64,000 nt of DNA, from the NCBI RefSeq assembly GCF_013141915.1, contig NZ_SROX01000005.1, positions 248,001 to 312,000 of the forward strand. Direction: 5' to 3'. Below are positions 52,301-63,047 of the stretch, piece by piece (within the stretch, counting starts at the first letter, position 1; every line of letters starts with the position of its first letter). The translations under genes were made by a program, and so were the position numbers. The notes below the pieces were generated by a model that saw only the letters and a list, made by a program, of their open reading frames with translations, had not been told where the DNA came from and made no database searches. The DNA comes from Cupriavidus necator (lineage in GTDB: Bacteria; Pseudomonadota; Gammaproteobacteria; Burkholderiales; Burkholderiaceae).

Positions 52301-52843
52301 CATGCGCAGCGCCGCCAGCATGGCCCGCTGCGGATGGTCTTCGTTCGCGATGGGCGCGCCGAAGAGCGCCAGGATGCCATCGCCCATCGACTTGGCGACA
52401 TAGCCCTCATAGTGATGCACGGCCTCCATCATCAGTGCCAGCACCGGGTCGATCAGGCGGCGGGCATCTTCGGGATCGAGGTCATGGATCAGCGCGGTCG
52501 AGGCGGCCATGTCCGCGAACAGCGCGGTGACCATCTTGCGCTCGCCGTCAGCCGGGCCCCGGGCTTCCATTTCTGCCTGCGCCGCGAGGATGCGCTCGGC
52601 CAGATAGGGAGGGGTGTAGTCGATGGGGGTGCTGGACGCAGTTGCCGTGGCACCGGGGGCCGCGATTGAGGCAGCGGGGACGCTTACAGGAGCGCCCAGC
52701 GGCGCGCCGCATTCGCTGCAAAACTTGGCGCTGGCAGCCGCCTCTTGCCCGCAGGCCGGGCAGGCGCGCACCTGCCTGGCGCCACATTCCTCACAGAATT
52801 TGGCACCTGCCGGATTCTCGAACCCGCACCTTGCGCAGCGCAT
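49385..52843 (-). CDS. Zinc-ribbon/adenylate-cyclase-domain/AAA ATPase/TPR regulator
   Basis: This is a 1152-residue signalling protein. Two zinc ribbons lie at 3-45 (C3, C6, C17, C20 and C28, C31, C42, C45). A class III nucleotide cyclase domain follows at about 102-285, with metal residues D111 and D155 and the DYDPVGNSIHIASR block. An ATPase module (Walker A GEPGVGKS at 333-340, Walker B LIVEDLQW near 470) and a long helical repeat region of TPR type to the C-terminus complete it. Catalytic residues look intact, so cAMP synthesis is plausible. It stands alone. Confidence 0.9.
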   Translation of the reverse strand: MRCARCGFENPAGAKFCEECGARQVRACPACGQEAAASAKFCSECGAPLGAPVSVPAASIAAPGATATASSTPIDYTPPYLAERILAAQAEMEARGPADGERKMVTALFADMAASTALIHDLDPEDARRLIDPVLALMMEAVHHYEGYVAKSMGDGILALFGAPIANEDHPQRAMLAALRMQEAMRHYADGVRLAQGIALQIRVGINSGEVVVRTIRIKDLHTDYDPVGNSIHIASRMESIAVPGSIVASEHTRNLTEGYFAFKALGETPIKGLSKPLEVFEVVGLGPLRTRLQVSASRGLARFVGRTRELEQLHEARARARAGHGQIVGVVGEPGVGKSRLCHEFKLLAPRDGLVLETFSVSHGKAYPYLPLIELLRNYCQITVQDDERRRREKLTGKLLTLDRALEDSLPYLCHLLGAVEPGSALAQMDTQIRQQRTFEAIKRLLVRESLTQPLELIVEDLQWLDSETEAFLGFLGESVPSARILLLVNFRPEYRHDWSRKSYYTQLRLDPLGEAEARDLLRALLGDATELARLEPLILEQTEGNPFFIEEVVQDLVEGQVLRGERGHYRLEQVPGKLHIPATVQGVLAARIDRLQPAEKALLQTLAVIGKTFPWSLLARVVGQPEDKTKSLLARLQAGEFIYEQPAFPEIEYSFKHALTQEVTYGSLLSERRRTLHERTAQAIEALFSAQLEEHCSELAYHFSRSGNTPKAVEYLHRAGRQAVQRSADAEAVAHLTTALALLARTRPEDLEHARQELSIQLTLGPALMCNKGFAAPEVGAAYTRALALCQELGETTQHFTALMGLRTFYTVRAEHRTARELAEQLLGLAEQAQDPALQLQAGRALGANLLYLGELIPARARLEQALAIYDPELHRSQAFIYGLEPGVQGLALIAMDLWLLGYPDQACTRSQEALALAQAPSHPSDSADALIAAAQVGLFRGEVQQAHDLAQALVALATDYGLPYGLACGTILSGCALAASGQAETGIDLMQKGLRAYRETGAELLRTLFLALLAESCARAGQVEAGLAAVAEALAVVERTEERMHEAELHRLKGELTLLEAGRPGQANEVANEAEACFQRAIAIASRQDARSPKLRAVLALSRLWQQQDRHAEARSLLRETYGWFSEGFDTVDLREAHALLVKLEEAAP

Positions 52844-53124
52844 GGGGCTGTCCCCTGATGGGGCTGGCGACAGTCAACGATTAGATCTTATCAAGGCGGG
52901 CAGGGCACGTCGAACCAGCTCCCGTGCGCTTGCGCGGGGTGCTCGCTGCTGCTCGGCGCTCGCTCATTGCTTCGCCAGCGCGGGCGGTGGAGGCCCCTAA
53001 CGGCGGTTGCCGGCCAAGTGAGGGCCGAAAGCTGTCCTATGTCTTGCTGACCACTCAGTGTCGCGATGGGTGCTCAGTTCGCCACGTGGGACGTAGCCGT
53101 CCGGACAGCCCCACGGCCCGTTCC

Positions 53125-54231
<1,107 letters not shown>

Positions 54232-54409
54232 TGATCGTTCTCTCAGATATAAGCATTTGGCGCCAAACTATAGGCCGACCGAACGATGGTCATGGTCCGT
54301 TGGGCGTGCACTTGTCCGAAGACAGAGGTAAGTTGGCCGACGACCGTCATGGCGATCAGGAGTACCGGAATGCCGAGACATGTCGTGTCATCATCATGAA
54401 ACTACAAGT

Positions 54410-55495
54410 TCAACCCTCGCTTTCACTTTCAGTGAGCGCCAACACATCGCCGGCATCGCCGTCGGGCAGCATCGACTCGGCCGGATCAGCGCCCTTGTCG
54501 CGGTAGGTTGCAGGCGGTACTCCAAACTGTTTGCGAAATTCACGGCCCAGGTGCGATGCGTCGGCAAAACCGCAGCTCAACGCGATGTCGGCGACCGTGC
54601 GGTCCGAGCTGGTCAACAGCCACGCGGCGGTCCGCAGCCGCACATGCTTGGCGAAGGCCTGCGGGCTCTTGCCGGTCTCCGCCTTGAACAGGCGCTCGAG
54701 CTGGCGTGGCGACAGGTCGAGCTTGCAGGCGAGCGCCTCGAGCGGGAGCGCCCGGCCGACGTGCTGCTCCATCAGCAGAATCGCACGCTTGACCTTCGGG
54801 TGCGTCGCGGGCTCGAGGCCGGGCGGATGCGGCTGCGGCGCATTGCCCTTTTGCATCTCGCCGACAAGCAGGATCCGCAACGCCTTCTGTACGGTGGCGT
54901 GATCGAAGTGGCGCAGCAGAATGGCGGCTGCGACGTCGATCGACGCGCGCCCGCCTGAACAGGTGATGCGCCGGCGGTCAATCACGAACAGCCGGTCGGC
55001 AATCAGCAGTTCCGGGGCCACCGACGGGAAGCGCTCCATGAAATCCCAGTAATGGAACCAGCTGACGCAGGCGCGGTGCCCCTCGAGCACGCCGGCGCGC
55101 ATCAGCGTGAATACGCCGGTGCAGATGCCGACGATGGTCGCGCCGCCGCGCGCCGCGCGACGGATGAAGTCAAGCGTCTCAGGTCCGGCCTGTGGTCCCG
55201 AATGCAGTAGCCCGCCGACCACGACCACGTAGTCGAACGGCTCCGCCGCGTCGAAAGTCTCCCATGGCGCAACCTGGATCCCGCAACTTGCGCGTACCGG
55301 CGCGAGTGTGTTTCCGATCACACTCCAGACGCACCGCACCGGCTTGCTGTAGTCGCCATCGTCTGCCGACAGCCGCAGCATGTCGACGAAACCCGAAAAC
55401 GCGGTCAGCGTGAAGTTCGGCAGCAGCACGATGCCGAAGCGCACGCGCCGTGGCGCCGGCTCGGCGACAGGGGAAATGGGAACGTCGGGTGTCAT
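54410..55495 (-). CDS. gbdR: GlxA/GbdR-type AraC-family regulator
   Basis: This regulator of about 361 residues has an N-terminal DJ-1/PfpI-like domain (FGIVLLPNFTLTAFSGFVDMLRL, GICTGVFTLMRAGVL) and a C-terminal AraC double helix-turn-helix (LDLSPRQLERLFKAETGKSPQ, ALSCGFADASHLGREFRKQFG). This architecture fits GbdR, which activates betaine, dimethylglycine and sarcosine genes in Pseudomonas. It is divergent to the serine dehydratase/sox operon. Starts at 55495 or 55507 are both possible. Confidence 0.85.
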   Translation of the reverse strand: MTPDVPISPVAEPAPRRVRFGIVLLPNFTLTAFSGFVDMLRLSADDGDYSKPVRCVWSVIGNTLAPVRASCGIQVAPWETFDAAEPFDYVVVVGGLLHSGPQAGPETLDFIRRAARGGATIVGICTGVFTLMRAGVLEGHRACVSWFHYWDFMERFPSVAPELLIADRLFVIDRRRITCSGGRASIDVAAAILLRHFDHATVQKALRILLVGEMQKGNAPQPHPPGLEPATHPKVKRAILLMEQHVGRALPLEALACKLDLSPRQLERLFKAETGKSPQAFAKHVRLRTAAWLLTSSDRTVADIALSCGFADASHLGREFRKQFGVPPATYRDKGADPAESMLPDGDAGDVLALTESESEG

Positions 55496-55834
55496 GGCGG
55501 CATCCATCTTGACAGGCCCGCGCAAGTGGGCGGATCTGGGTTGCGGGGCGGTGGCGCTTCAGCCTCGATGCCGGTGATGCGTACGGCATCCATGCTGCGC
55601 TCGCCACCTGTCCGCTCGACGCGGCTCCGTCACCGACAGCGTCGCCGATCAGCTTGCCGCGGACTTGCACATTTCCGACGCGAATCATCGCCAAAGCGAA
55701 CTTCCGGCCCGTCTGGACCCGCGCCTGGCGGCGGCGTCCCACGTTGATGCCGCTTTTGTTCTATCAGCAAATCCTGCGCTTTGATGTACTGGCGTCCAAC
55801 GACACTTACCAGCCAAGCGCAGAGAGGCAGCCAG
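55496..55834. other. Divergent control region between gbdR and sdaA
   Basis: This 339-bp space must hold the promoters of gbdR and of the sdaA-sox operon. No terminator or gene is seen. No operator could be assigned by eye. Confidence 0.6.
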
Positions 55835-57223
55835 ATGAATGTCAGCGTTTTCGACTTGTTCAAGATCGGCATCGGCCCATCGAGTTCGCATACGGTCGGC
55901 CCGATGATCGCCGCATGCCGGTTCGTATCGCACCTGGAAGACGCCAACCTGCTCGGCTTCGTGCGCCGCGTGCGGGCCGAATTGTACGGTTCGCTCGGCG
56001 CGACCGGCAAGGGCCACGGCAGCGACAAGGCGGTGCTGCTCGGCCTGGAGGGAAGCCTGCCCGACCGGATCGAGCCGGACGGGATCGAGCCGCGCCTCGC
56101 GCAGATCCGCAAGGATAAACGCCTGTTGCTGCTTGGCAAGCATGAGATCGCTTTCGACGAAAAGGAGCATATCGGCTTCTTTCGCCGTCTGATGAGCGGC
56201 ACGGGCAACGTCGTGCATCCGAACGGCATGCGTTTCCAGGCGTTCGACGAGCAGGGGCAGTTGCTCGTCGAAAAGGAGTACTACTCGATCGGCGGCGGCT
56301 TCGTGGTCAATCGCGACGGTGACCGCGTGAACGGCGTCCGCGCGGCGGCCGACGTACCGTATCCGTTCCGCACCGGCGCAGACCTGATGCAAGCTTGTGC
56401 CGACAGCGGGCTGTCGATCGCGGAGCTGATCTTTCGCAATGAATGCGCGCTGCGCCCGGCCGAAGACGTGCGCGCCGGGCTGCTGGCGATCTGGCAGACG
56501 ATGGCCGCCTGCGTCGAGCGTGGCTGCAAGGTCGAGGGCGAGCTGCCCGGCCCGATGCGCGTGAAACGCCGCGCGGCCGAGCTCAACCACCGCTTGCGCA
56601 CACGTTCCGAGGAGTCACTGCGTGACCCGCTGTCGATGCTTGACTGGGTCAACCTGTATGCGATGGCTGTCAACGAAGAGAACGCGGCCGGCGGCCGCGT
56701 CGTCACCGCGCCGACGAACGGCGCGGCTGGCGTGATCCCGGCGGTGCTCCACTACTACGTGAAGTTCGTGCCAGGGTCGAATGACGACGGCATCGTCGAG
56801 TTCCTGCTGACGGCGGCCGCGATCGGGATGATCTACAAGGAGACGGCTTCCATCTCGGGCGCCGAGGTCGGTTGCCAGGGCGAGGTTGGCGTGGCGTGCT
56901 CGATGGCCGCGGCGGCGCTCGCCGCCGTGATGGGCGGCACGCCCGGGCAGGTCGAGAATGCCGCCGAAATCGGCATGGAGCACAACCTCGGGATGACCTG
57001 CGATCCGGTCGGCGGACTGGTGCAGATTCCGTGTATCGAGCGCAATGCGATGGGCGCGATCAAGGCGCTCAACGCATCCCGCATGGCGCTGAAGGGCGAC
57101 GGCCAGCACTACGTGTCGCTCGACTCGGTGATCAAGACCATGCGCGAGACCGGCGCCGACATGAAGACGAAGTACAAGGAGACGTCGCGCGGCGGCCTGG
57201 CCGTGAACGTCATTGAATGCTAA
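55835..57223 (+). CDS. sdaA: L-serine ammonia-lyase (iron-sulphur type)
   Basis: This 462-residue enzyme deaminates serine to pyruvate. The three [4Fe-4S] ligands are present as Cys347, Cys389 and Cys400, in the spacing of the E. coli enzyme, and [11 protein letters not shown] is the N-terminal active-site block. AGAGAGG stands before the ATG. In betaine catabolism, sarcosine becomes glycine, then serine, then pyruvate, so this gene belongs functionally to the sox operon that starts 14 bp later. Confidence 0.94.
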   Translation: MNVSVFDLFKIGIGPSSSHTVGPMIAACRFVSHLEDANLLGFVRRVRAELYGSLGATGKGHGSDKAVLLGLEGSLPDRIEPDGIEPRLAQIRKDKRLLLLGKHEIAFDEKEHIGFFRRLMSGTGNVVHPNGMRFQAFDEQGQLLVEKEYYSIGGGFVVNRDGDRVNGVRAAADVPYPFRTGADLMQACADSGLSIAELIFRNECALRPAEDVRAGLLAIWQTMAACVERGCKVEGELPGPMRVKRRAAELNHRLRTRSEESLRDPLSMLDWVNLYAMAVNEENAAGGRVVTAPTNGAAGVIPAVLHYYVKFVPGSNDDGIVEFLLTAAAIGMIYKETASISGAEVGCQGEVGVACSMAAAALAAVMGGTPGQVENAAEIGMEHNLGMTCDPVGGLVQIPCIERNAMGAIKALNASRMALKGDGQHYVSLDSVIKTMRETGADMKTKYKETSRGGLAVNVIEC

Positions 57224-57237
57224 CGAGGGTCCATGAA

Positions 57238-58482
57238 ATGAGCCGCTATTCGATATTCAGCCTGTTCCGCAACGGCCTGTCCTATCACGAGAACTGGGAG
57301 AAGCAATGGAAGAGCTCGGAGCCCAGGCGTGAGTATGACGTGGTGATCGTCGGCGGCGGCGGGCACGGTCTCGCGACCGCGTACTACCTCGCGAAGGAGC
57401 ACGGGATCACGAACGTCGCGGTGCTCGAGAAGGGCTGGATCGGCGGCGGCAACACCGCGCGCAACACGACCATCGTCCGCTCGAACTATTTGTGGGATGA
57501 GTCCGCGGCGCTCTATGAAAAGGCAATGAAACTGTGGGAAGGGTTGTCGCAGGACCTGAACTACAACGTCATGTTCAGCCAGCGCGGCGTGATGAACCTG
57601 GCCCACACGCTGCAGGACGTGCGCGATACCGAGCGCAGGGTGAACGCGAACCGCCTCAACGGCGTCGACGCCGAGTTCCTGACGCCGCAGCAGATCAAGG
57701 AGATCGAACCGACGATCAATCTGGACAGCCGCTATCCCGTGCTTGGCGCGTCGATCCAGCGCCGTGCCGGCGTGGCCCGGCATGACGCGGTCGCGTGGGG
57801 CTTCGCGCGAGGCGCCGATCGCGCCGGCGTGGACATCATCCAGAACTGCCAGGTGACCGGCATCCGCCGCGACCGTGGCGCGGTCGTCGGCGTCGAGACG
57901 GTGAAGGGCTTCATCAAGGCGAAGAAGGTCGCCGTGGTCGCGGCCGGCAACACGTCGACCCTCGCGGACATGGCGGGAGTGCGCCTGCCGATCGAGAGCC
58001 ATCCGCTGCAGGCGCTGGTGTCGGAGCCGATCAAGCCGGTTGTCAATTCGGTGATCATGTCGAACGCGGTGCACGCGTATATCAGCCAGTCCGACAAGGG
58101 CGACCTGGTGATCGGCGCGGGCATCGACCAGTACACCGGCTTCGGCCAGCGTGGCAGCTTCCACATCATCGAGGGGACTTTGCAGGCGATTGTCGAGATG
58201 TTCCCGGTGTTCTCGCGTGTGCGGATGAACCGCCAGTGGGGCGGCATCGTAGACGTGTCGCCGGATGCCTGCCCGATCATCAGCAAGACCGACGTAAAGG
58301 GCCTCTATTTCAACTGCGGCTGGGGCACGGGCGGCTTCAAGGCGACGCCGGGATCGGGCTGGGTATTCGCGCACACGATCGCGCGCGACGAGCCGCATCC
58401 GCTGAACGCGCCATTTGCACTGGATCGCTTCTATACCGGCCACCTGATCGATGAGCACGGCGCTGCCGCCGTCGCGCACTGA
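57238..58482 (+). CDS. soxB: Sarcosine oxidase subunit beta
   Basis: This is the 414-residue FAD- and FMN-carrying subunit of heterotetrameric sarcosine oxidase, which demethylates sarcosine to glycine. [18 protein letters not shown] binds FAD near residue 42, and [13 protein letters not shown] and [15 protein letters not shown] are SoxB blocks. The ATG at 57238 has GAGGGT upstream, and an earlier in-frame ATG overlaps the sdaA stop. The C-terminal [16 protein letters not shown] region is complete. Confidence 0.95.
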   Translation: MSRYSIFSLFRNGLSYHENWEKQWKSSEPRREYDVVIVGGGGHGLATAYYLAKEHGITNVAVLEKGWIGGGNTARNTTIVRSNYLWDESAALYEKAMKLWEGLSQDLNYNVMFSQRGVMNLAHTLQDVRDTERRVNANRLNGVDAEFLTPQQIKEIEPTINLDSRYPVLGASIQRRAGVARHDAVAWGFARGADRAGVDIIQNCQVTGIRRDRGAVVGVETVKGFIKAKKVAVVAAGNTSTLADMAGVRLPIESHPLQALVSEPIKPVVNSVIMSNAVHAYISQSDKGDLVIGAGIDQYTGFGQRGSFHIIEGTLQAIVEMFPVFSRVRMNRQWGGIVDVSPDACPIISKTDVKGLYFNCGWGTGGFKATPGSGWVFAHTIARDEPHPLNAPFALDRFYTGHLIDEHGAAAVAH

Positions 58483-58501
58483 ACGCCCCGAGGAGAAAGA
58501 A

Positions 58502-58798
58502 ATGTTGCTGATCGAATGTCCGTGGTGCGGCCCGCGCGCCGAATCCGAATTCTCGTGTGGCGGCGAGGCCGACATCGCGCGCCCGCTCGAAACCGACAAG
58601 CTGTCTGACCGCGAATGGGGAGACTACCTGTTCATGCGCACCAATACCCGCGGCATGCATCGCGAGCAATGGCTCCACGCCCAAGGCTGCCGACGCTGGT
58701 TCAAGGTCGAGCGCGACACCGTCACCTACGACATCAAGGGCTACGAGACCTTCGTCCAGCCCACTGCCAACGCACCGCGGAAAGGGGGCAAGCAATGA
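58502..58798 (+). CDS. soxD: Sarcosine oxidase subunit delta
   Basis: This 98-residue zinc-binding subunit has Cys6 and Cys9 (CPWC) with His59 and Cys63, exactly the four zinc ligands known for SoxD. It follows soxB by 19 bp, and its stop overlaps the soxA start as ATGA. It has a structural role in the sarcosine oxidase heterotetramer. Confidence 0.95.
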   Translation: MLLIECPWCGPRAESEFSCGGEADIARPLETDKLSDREWGDYLFMRTNTRGMHREQWLHAQGCRRWFKVERDTVTYDIKGYETFVQPTANAPRKGGKQ

Positions 58799-61700
58799 GC
58801 CAGAAAGACCGTCTCGGCACGGGCGGCCGCATCAATCGCGGCCAGCCGCTGGCCTTCACGTTCAACGGACGCGCGTACCGCGGCTACCAGGGCGATACGC
58901 TGGCTTCGGCGCTGCTGGCCAACGGCGTGCGCTTCGTCGCGCGCAGCTTCAAGTACCATCGCCCGCGCGGCATCATGACCGCCGACGTCGCCGAGCCAAA
59001 TGCCGTGGTGCAACTGGAACGCGGCGCGTATACCGTGCCGAATGCGCGCGCAACGGAGATCGAGCTGTATGAGGGGCTCGTCGCGACAAGCGTGAACGCG
59101 GAGCCGGACCTGGAGCGCGACCGCATGGCGGTCAACCAGAAGTTTGCGCGCTTCATGCCGGCGGGCTTCTACTACAAGACCTTCATGTGGCCGCGCAAGA
59201 TGTGGCCGAAGTACGAGGAGAGGATCCGCGAGGCGGCGGGCCTGGGCAAGGCGCCCACGACGCTGGACGCGGATCGCTATGACAAATGCTACGCGCACTG
59301 CGATGTCCTGGTAGTCGGCGGCGGGCCGGCGGGCCTCACCGCCGCGCTTGCGGCGGCAGAGACAGGCGCGCGCGTGATCCTCGTCGATGATCAGCGTGAG
59401 CTCGGCGGCAGCCTGCTGTCGGGGCGGACCGAGATCAATGGCAAGCCCGCACTGCAGTGGGTCGGCGAGATCGAGAGCAAGCTGCGCAAGCTGCCGGACG
59501 TGACGATCCTGTCGCGCAGCAACGCATTCGGCTATCAGGACCACAATCTCGTCACGGTCACGCAACGTCTCACTGACCACCTGCCGGTATCGATGCGCCA
59601 TGGCTCGCGCGAACTGCTGTGGAAGATCCGCGCAAAGCGGGTGATCCTCGCGACCGGCGCGCACGAGCGTCCGATCGTGTTCGGCAACAACGACCTGCCG
59701 GGTGTGATGATGGCGTCGGCGGTATCGACCTACATTCATCGCTACGGCGTGCTGCCGGGGCGCGAGGCGGTGGTCTTCACCAACAACGATCGCGGCTATC
59801 AGGCGGCGCTCGACCTGAAGGCGTGCGGCGCCAAGGTGACGGTGGTCGATCCGCGCACCGCGACCAATGGCGCGCTGCCCGCCTTCGCGAAGCGGCAGGG
59901 CGTGACCGTCATGAGCGGAGCGGTGGTGATAGCCGCGTCCGGCACGCGGCAGGTCACGTCGGTCAAGGTGGCGGCCTATGCGAACGGACAGGCAGGCGGC
60001 AAGGTGTCGACGGTCCCTTGCGATCTCGTCGCCATGTCGGGGGGGCTGAGCCCGGTACTTCACCTGTTCGCGCAGTCGGGCGGCAAGGCGCAGTGGAGCG
60101 ATGAGAAGGTGTGCTTCGTGCCGGGCAAGTCGCTGCAGGCCGAGGTCAGCGTGGGTGCGGCGGCCGGGGAGTTCGACCTTGCGCTGGCGCTGCCGCTCGC
60201 GCTGGAAGCAGGGGCCGAAGCGGCGAAAGCCGCCGGCTTCAGTACCGCAAAGCGGCCGGCCGCGCCGAAGGTTGCGCCGGTCGCCGAGGGTGCGCTGCTG
60301 CCACTGTGGCTCGTCGGCAGCCACGCGGCCGCCGCGCGCGGGCCGAAGCAGTTCGTCGACTTCCAGAACGATGTCGCCGCGTCAGACATCCTGCTCGCCG
60401 CGCGCGAAGGCTTCGAGTCGGTCGAACATGTCAAGCGCTACACCGCGATGGGCTTCGGTACCGACCAGGGCAAGCTTGGCAACATCAACGGGATGGCGAT
60501 CCTGGCGCAGGCGCTCGGCAAGTCGATTCCCGAGACCGGCACGACCACCTTCCGTCCGAACTACACGCCGGTCACGTTCGGCACGTTCGCCGGGCGCGAA
60601 GTCGGCGACTTCCTTGACCCAGTCCGCAAGACCTGCATCCACGAATGGCACGTCGAGCATGGCGCGCTGTTCGAAGACGTCGGCAACTGGAAGCGGCCGT
60701 GGTACTTCCCGAAGCAGGGCGAGAACCTGCACGCGGCGGTAAAGCGCGAGTGCCTCGCGGTGCGCAACAGCGTCGGCATCCTCGATGCGTCGACGCTCGG
60801 CAAGATCGACATCCAGGGCCCGGACGCGGTAACGCTGCTGAACTGGATGTACACCAACCCGTGGAACAAGCTTGAAGTCGGCAAGTGCCGTTATGGCCTG
60901 ATGCTTGACGAGAACGGCATGGTCTTCGACGACGGCGTGACGGTGCGGCTCGGCGAGCAGCATTTCATGATGACGACGACGACGGGCGGCGCCGCGCGCG
61001 TGCTGACCTGGCTGGAGCGCTGGCTGCAGACCGAGTGGCCGCACCTGAAGGTCCGGCTTTCATCGGTGACCGATCATTGGGCGACGTTCGCGGTGGTCGG
61101 GCCGAACAGCCGCAAGGTGCTGCGCAAGGTCTGCGATGACATCGACTTCGCCAACGACGCGTTCCCGTTCATGAGCTATCGCAACGGCACCGTCGCCGGC
61201 GCAAAGGCGCGCGTGATGCGGATCAGCTTCTCGGGCGAGCTGGCGTACGAAGTGAACGTGCCCGCGAACGCCGGCCGTGCCGTCTGGGAAGCGCTGATGG
61301 CCGCTGGCGCCGAGTTCGATATAACGCCGTACGGCACGGAAACGATGCACGTGCTGCGCGCGGAGAAGGGCTACATCATCGTCGGCCAGGACACAGACGG
61401 GTCGGTCACGCCGTATGACCTCGGGATGGGAGGCGTCGTCGCGAAGTCGAAGGACTTCCTCGGCAAGCGCTCGCTGACGCGCTCGGATACCGCGAAGGAA
61501 GGCCGCAAGCAGTTCGTCGGCCTGCTGACCGACGACGCGGAGTTTGTCCTCCCCGAGGGCGCCCAGATCCTCGCGCCGGGCACGCGCGTGTCGACGGCCG
61601 AGCCAACGCCGATGATCGGCCATGTGACGTCGAGCTACTACAGTCCGATCCTGAGGCGTTCGATCGCGCTCGCCGTGGTGAAGGGCGGCCTGGGCAAGAT

Positions 61701-61806
61701 GGGCCAGAGCGTTGCGATCCCGCTGGCCAATGGCCGGCGCGTGATGGCGAAGATCGCCAGCCCCGTTTTCTACGATACCGAAGGAGTGCGCCAGAATGTG
61801 GAATGA
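58795..61806 (+). CDS. soxA: Sarcosine oxidase subunit alpha
   Basis: This 1003-residue large subunit of sarcosine oxidase has an N-terminal ferredoxin-like region (FNGRAYRGYQGDTLASALLANG). An NAD-binding dehydrogenase domain (VLVVGGGPAGLTAALAAAETG) follows, and then a C-terminal aminomethyltransferase (GcvT-like) domain that binds tetrahydrofolate and captures formaldehyde as methylene-THF. It starts inside the soxD stop (ATGA). Length and domain order are normal for the family. Confidence 0.96.
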   Translation: MSQKDRLGTGGRINRGQPLAFTFNGRAYRGYQGDTLASALLANGVRFVARSFKYHRPRGIMTADVAEPNAVVQLERGAYTVPNARATEIELYEGLVATSVNAEPDLERDRMAVNQKFARFMPAGFYYKTFMWPRKMWPKYEERIREAAGLGKAPTTLDADRYDKCYAHCDVLVVGGGPAGLTAALAAAETGARVILVDDQRELGGSLLSGRTEINGKPALQWVGEIESKLRKLPDVTILSRSNAFGYQDHNLVTVTQRLTDHLPVSMRHGSRELLWKIRAKRVILATGAHERPIVFGNNDLPGVMMASAVSTYIHRYGVLPGREAVVFTNNDRGYQAALDLKACGAKVTVVDPRTATNGALPAFAKRQGVTVMSGAVVIAASGTRQVTSVKVAAYANGQAGGKVSTVPCDLVAMSGGLSPVLHLFAQSGGKAQWSDEKVCFVPGKSLQAEVSVGAAAGEFDLALALPLALEAGAEAAKAAGFSTAKRPAAPKVAPVAEGALLPLWLVGSHAAAARGPKQFVDFQNDVAASDILLAAREGFESVEHVKRYTAMGFGTDQGKLGNINGMAILAQALGKSIPETGTTTFRPNYTPVTFGTFAGREVGDFLDPVRKTCIHEWHVEHGALFEDVGNWKRPWYFPKQGENLHAAVKRECLAVRNSVGILDASTLGKIDIQGPDAVTLLNWMYTNPWNKLEVGKCRYGLMLDENGMVFDDGVTVRLGEQHFMMTTTTGGAARVLTWLERWLQTEWPHLKVRLSSVTDHWATFAVVGPNSRKVLRKVCDDIDFANDAFPFMSYRNGTVAGAKARVMRISFSGELAYEVNVPANAGRAVWEALMAAGAEFDITPYGTETMHVLRAEKGYIIVGQDTDGSVTPYDLGMGGVVAKSKDFLGKRSLTRSDTAKEGRKQFVGLLTDDAEFVLPEGAQILAPGTRVSTAEPTPMIGHVTSSYYSPILRRSIALAVVKGGLGKMGQSVAIPLANGRRVMAKIASPVFYDTEGVRQNVE

Positions 61807-62449
61807 AGCGGGTAATGCTACGCCGGTTGCAGACATGCCGGCGACGGACGCGCGCCAGCGCGGCGTCCGACTCGAGTCGCCGTTCATCGGCGCGACCGAT
61901 CTGCTGAACGCGCAGCAGGCGCGTGCATCGAAGCACTTTGTGATGCGCGAGCGCGCCTTCCTTGATCTCGTCAACGTGCGCGGCGACCTGTCCGATCCTG
62001 TATTCGTGGACGGGTTCGAGGGCGTGGTCGGGTGCTGTCCGCCAGCCGGCCCTAACACGGTCGCCCGCAGTGCCAACTATGACGTGCTGTGGCTCGGCCC
62101 CGACGAGTGGCTCGTGCGGTCGAATGGCCCCGTGCCGGCGGGCGTGCTCGAGCCGAAGCTCGCCCTGGCGATCGCCGGGGCTTACGCGGCGGCGGTCGAC
62201 GTCGGCAGCGGCTATACGGTTGTCGAGATCAGTGGGGGCCGCGTGCGCGACGTGCTGGCGCGCGGATGCCCGCTCGATCTGCATCCGCGCGTGCTCAAGC
62301 CGGGGCAGTGTTTGCAGAGCCACTACTTCAAGGCCTCGATCGTGCTCGTGCCGACCGGCGTCGACCGCTTCGAGATCGTGGTGCGCCGCAGCTTTGCCGA
62401 TTACTTCTGCCGCATCATGCTCGACGCGGCGCAGCCGCTGACATCATGA
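61796..62449 (+). CDS. soxG: Sarcosine oxidase subunit gamma
   Basis: This 217-residue SoxG subunit overlaps the end of soxA by 11 bp. NYDVLWLGPDEWLV and VDVGSGYTVVEISG are the family blocks. The fold resembles the GcvT-related domain and contributes to the THF-side of the complex. Its stop overlaps the folB-like start as ATGA. Confidence 0.94.
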   Translation: MWNEAGNATPVADMPATDARQRGVRLESPFIGATDLLNAQQARASKHFVMRERAFLDLVNVRGDLSDPVFVDGFEGVVGCCPPAGPNTVARSANYDVLWLGPDEWLVRSNGPVPAGVLEPKLALAIAGAYAAAVDVGSGYTVVEISGGRVRDVLARGCPLDLHPRVLKPGQCLQSHYFKASIVLVPTGVDRFEIVVRRSFADYFCRIMLDAAQPLTS

Positions 62450-62892
62450 AGCTCGTCGATAACGCGTTCAACGGACCCCTCGGTGCACTCGATGCGCCGC
62501 TCCTGCCGGGCAGGGGATGGAGCGTGTTCATCGATGCGCTGGCGGTGCCGGTGCGGATCGGCATCCATCCGCATGAGCACGACGCACCGCAACCGCTCGT
62601 CATCGACGCTCGACTCGGCTATCGTTGCGAGCCGCGCGAGGAAGGCGAGTGGATCGATTACGAGGGCTATTGTGCTAGCCTCGCCGCGTTTCTGGCGCAC
62701 AAGCCGCATACGCGGCTGCTCGAGACGCTGGTGGCCGAAATCGCGGAGCTGTCGTTTCGCGAATGGCCGGCGCTCGACACGCTGACGCTTGCCGTGCACA
62801 AGCCGAAGATCCGGCCTGGCACGCAGCGCGTCGGTGTCGCACTCGAGTGGACACGCGCCGATTACCTGAGGCGCAGCGGGAAGGCGGGATAG
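62446..62892 (+). CDS. folB: Dihydroneopterin aldolase-like (FolB) protein
   Basis: This 148-residue protein has the FolB fold. GIHPHEHDAPQ carries the glutamate expected in the pterin site, and LAVHKPKI carries the lysine. DHNA makes a precursor of tetrahydrofolate, the cofactor that accepts the methyl carbon in SoxA. It begins within the soxG stop (ATGA), so it is strictly coupled to the sox operon. It may supply folate or have a related role. Confidence 0.82.
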   Translation: MKLVDNAFNGPLGALDAPLLPGRGWSVFIDALAVPVRIGIHPHEHDAPQPLVIDARLGYRCEPREEGEWIDYEGYCASLAAFLAHKPHTRLLETLVAEIAELSFREWPALDTLTLAVHKPKIRPGTQRVGVALEWTRADYLRRSGKAG

Positions 62893-62989
62893 TCGCTGCC
62901 CGAGCCGTGTCGGCGTGGTTCAAACGCGTGTCGGTATTGGACATAGGCTTCCCCGTCTCCCGGACTACTCTCGAAGACGCTGCCGCACA

Positions 62990-63011
62990 TGCCGCGCCGA
63001 CCGGCGCGGCA
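62990..63011 (+). terminator. Hairpin between folB-like and porin genes
   Basis: A 9-bp perfect stem, TGCCGCGCC / GGCGCGGCA, with a 4-nt loop has no T-run. It may partly separate the sox operon from the porin gene 37 bp downstream. Confidence 0.45.
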
Positions 63012-63047
63012 GCGGCGCGAGCCACGATATGACAAGGAGAGAATCCA

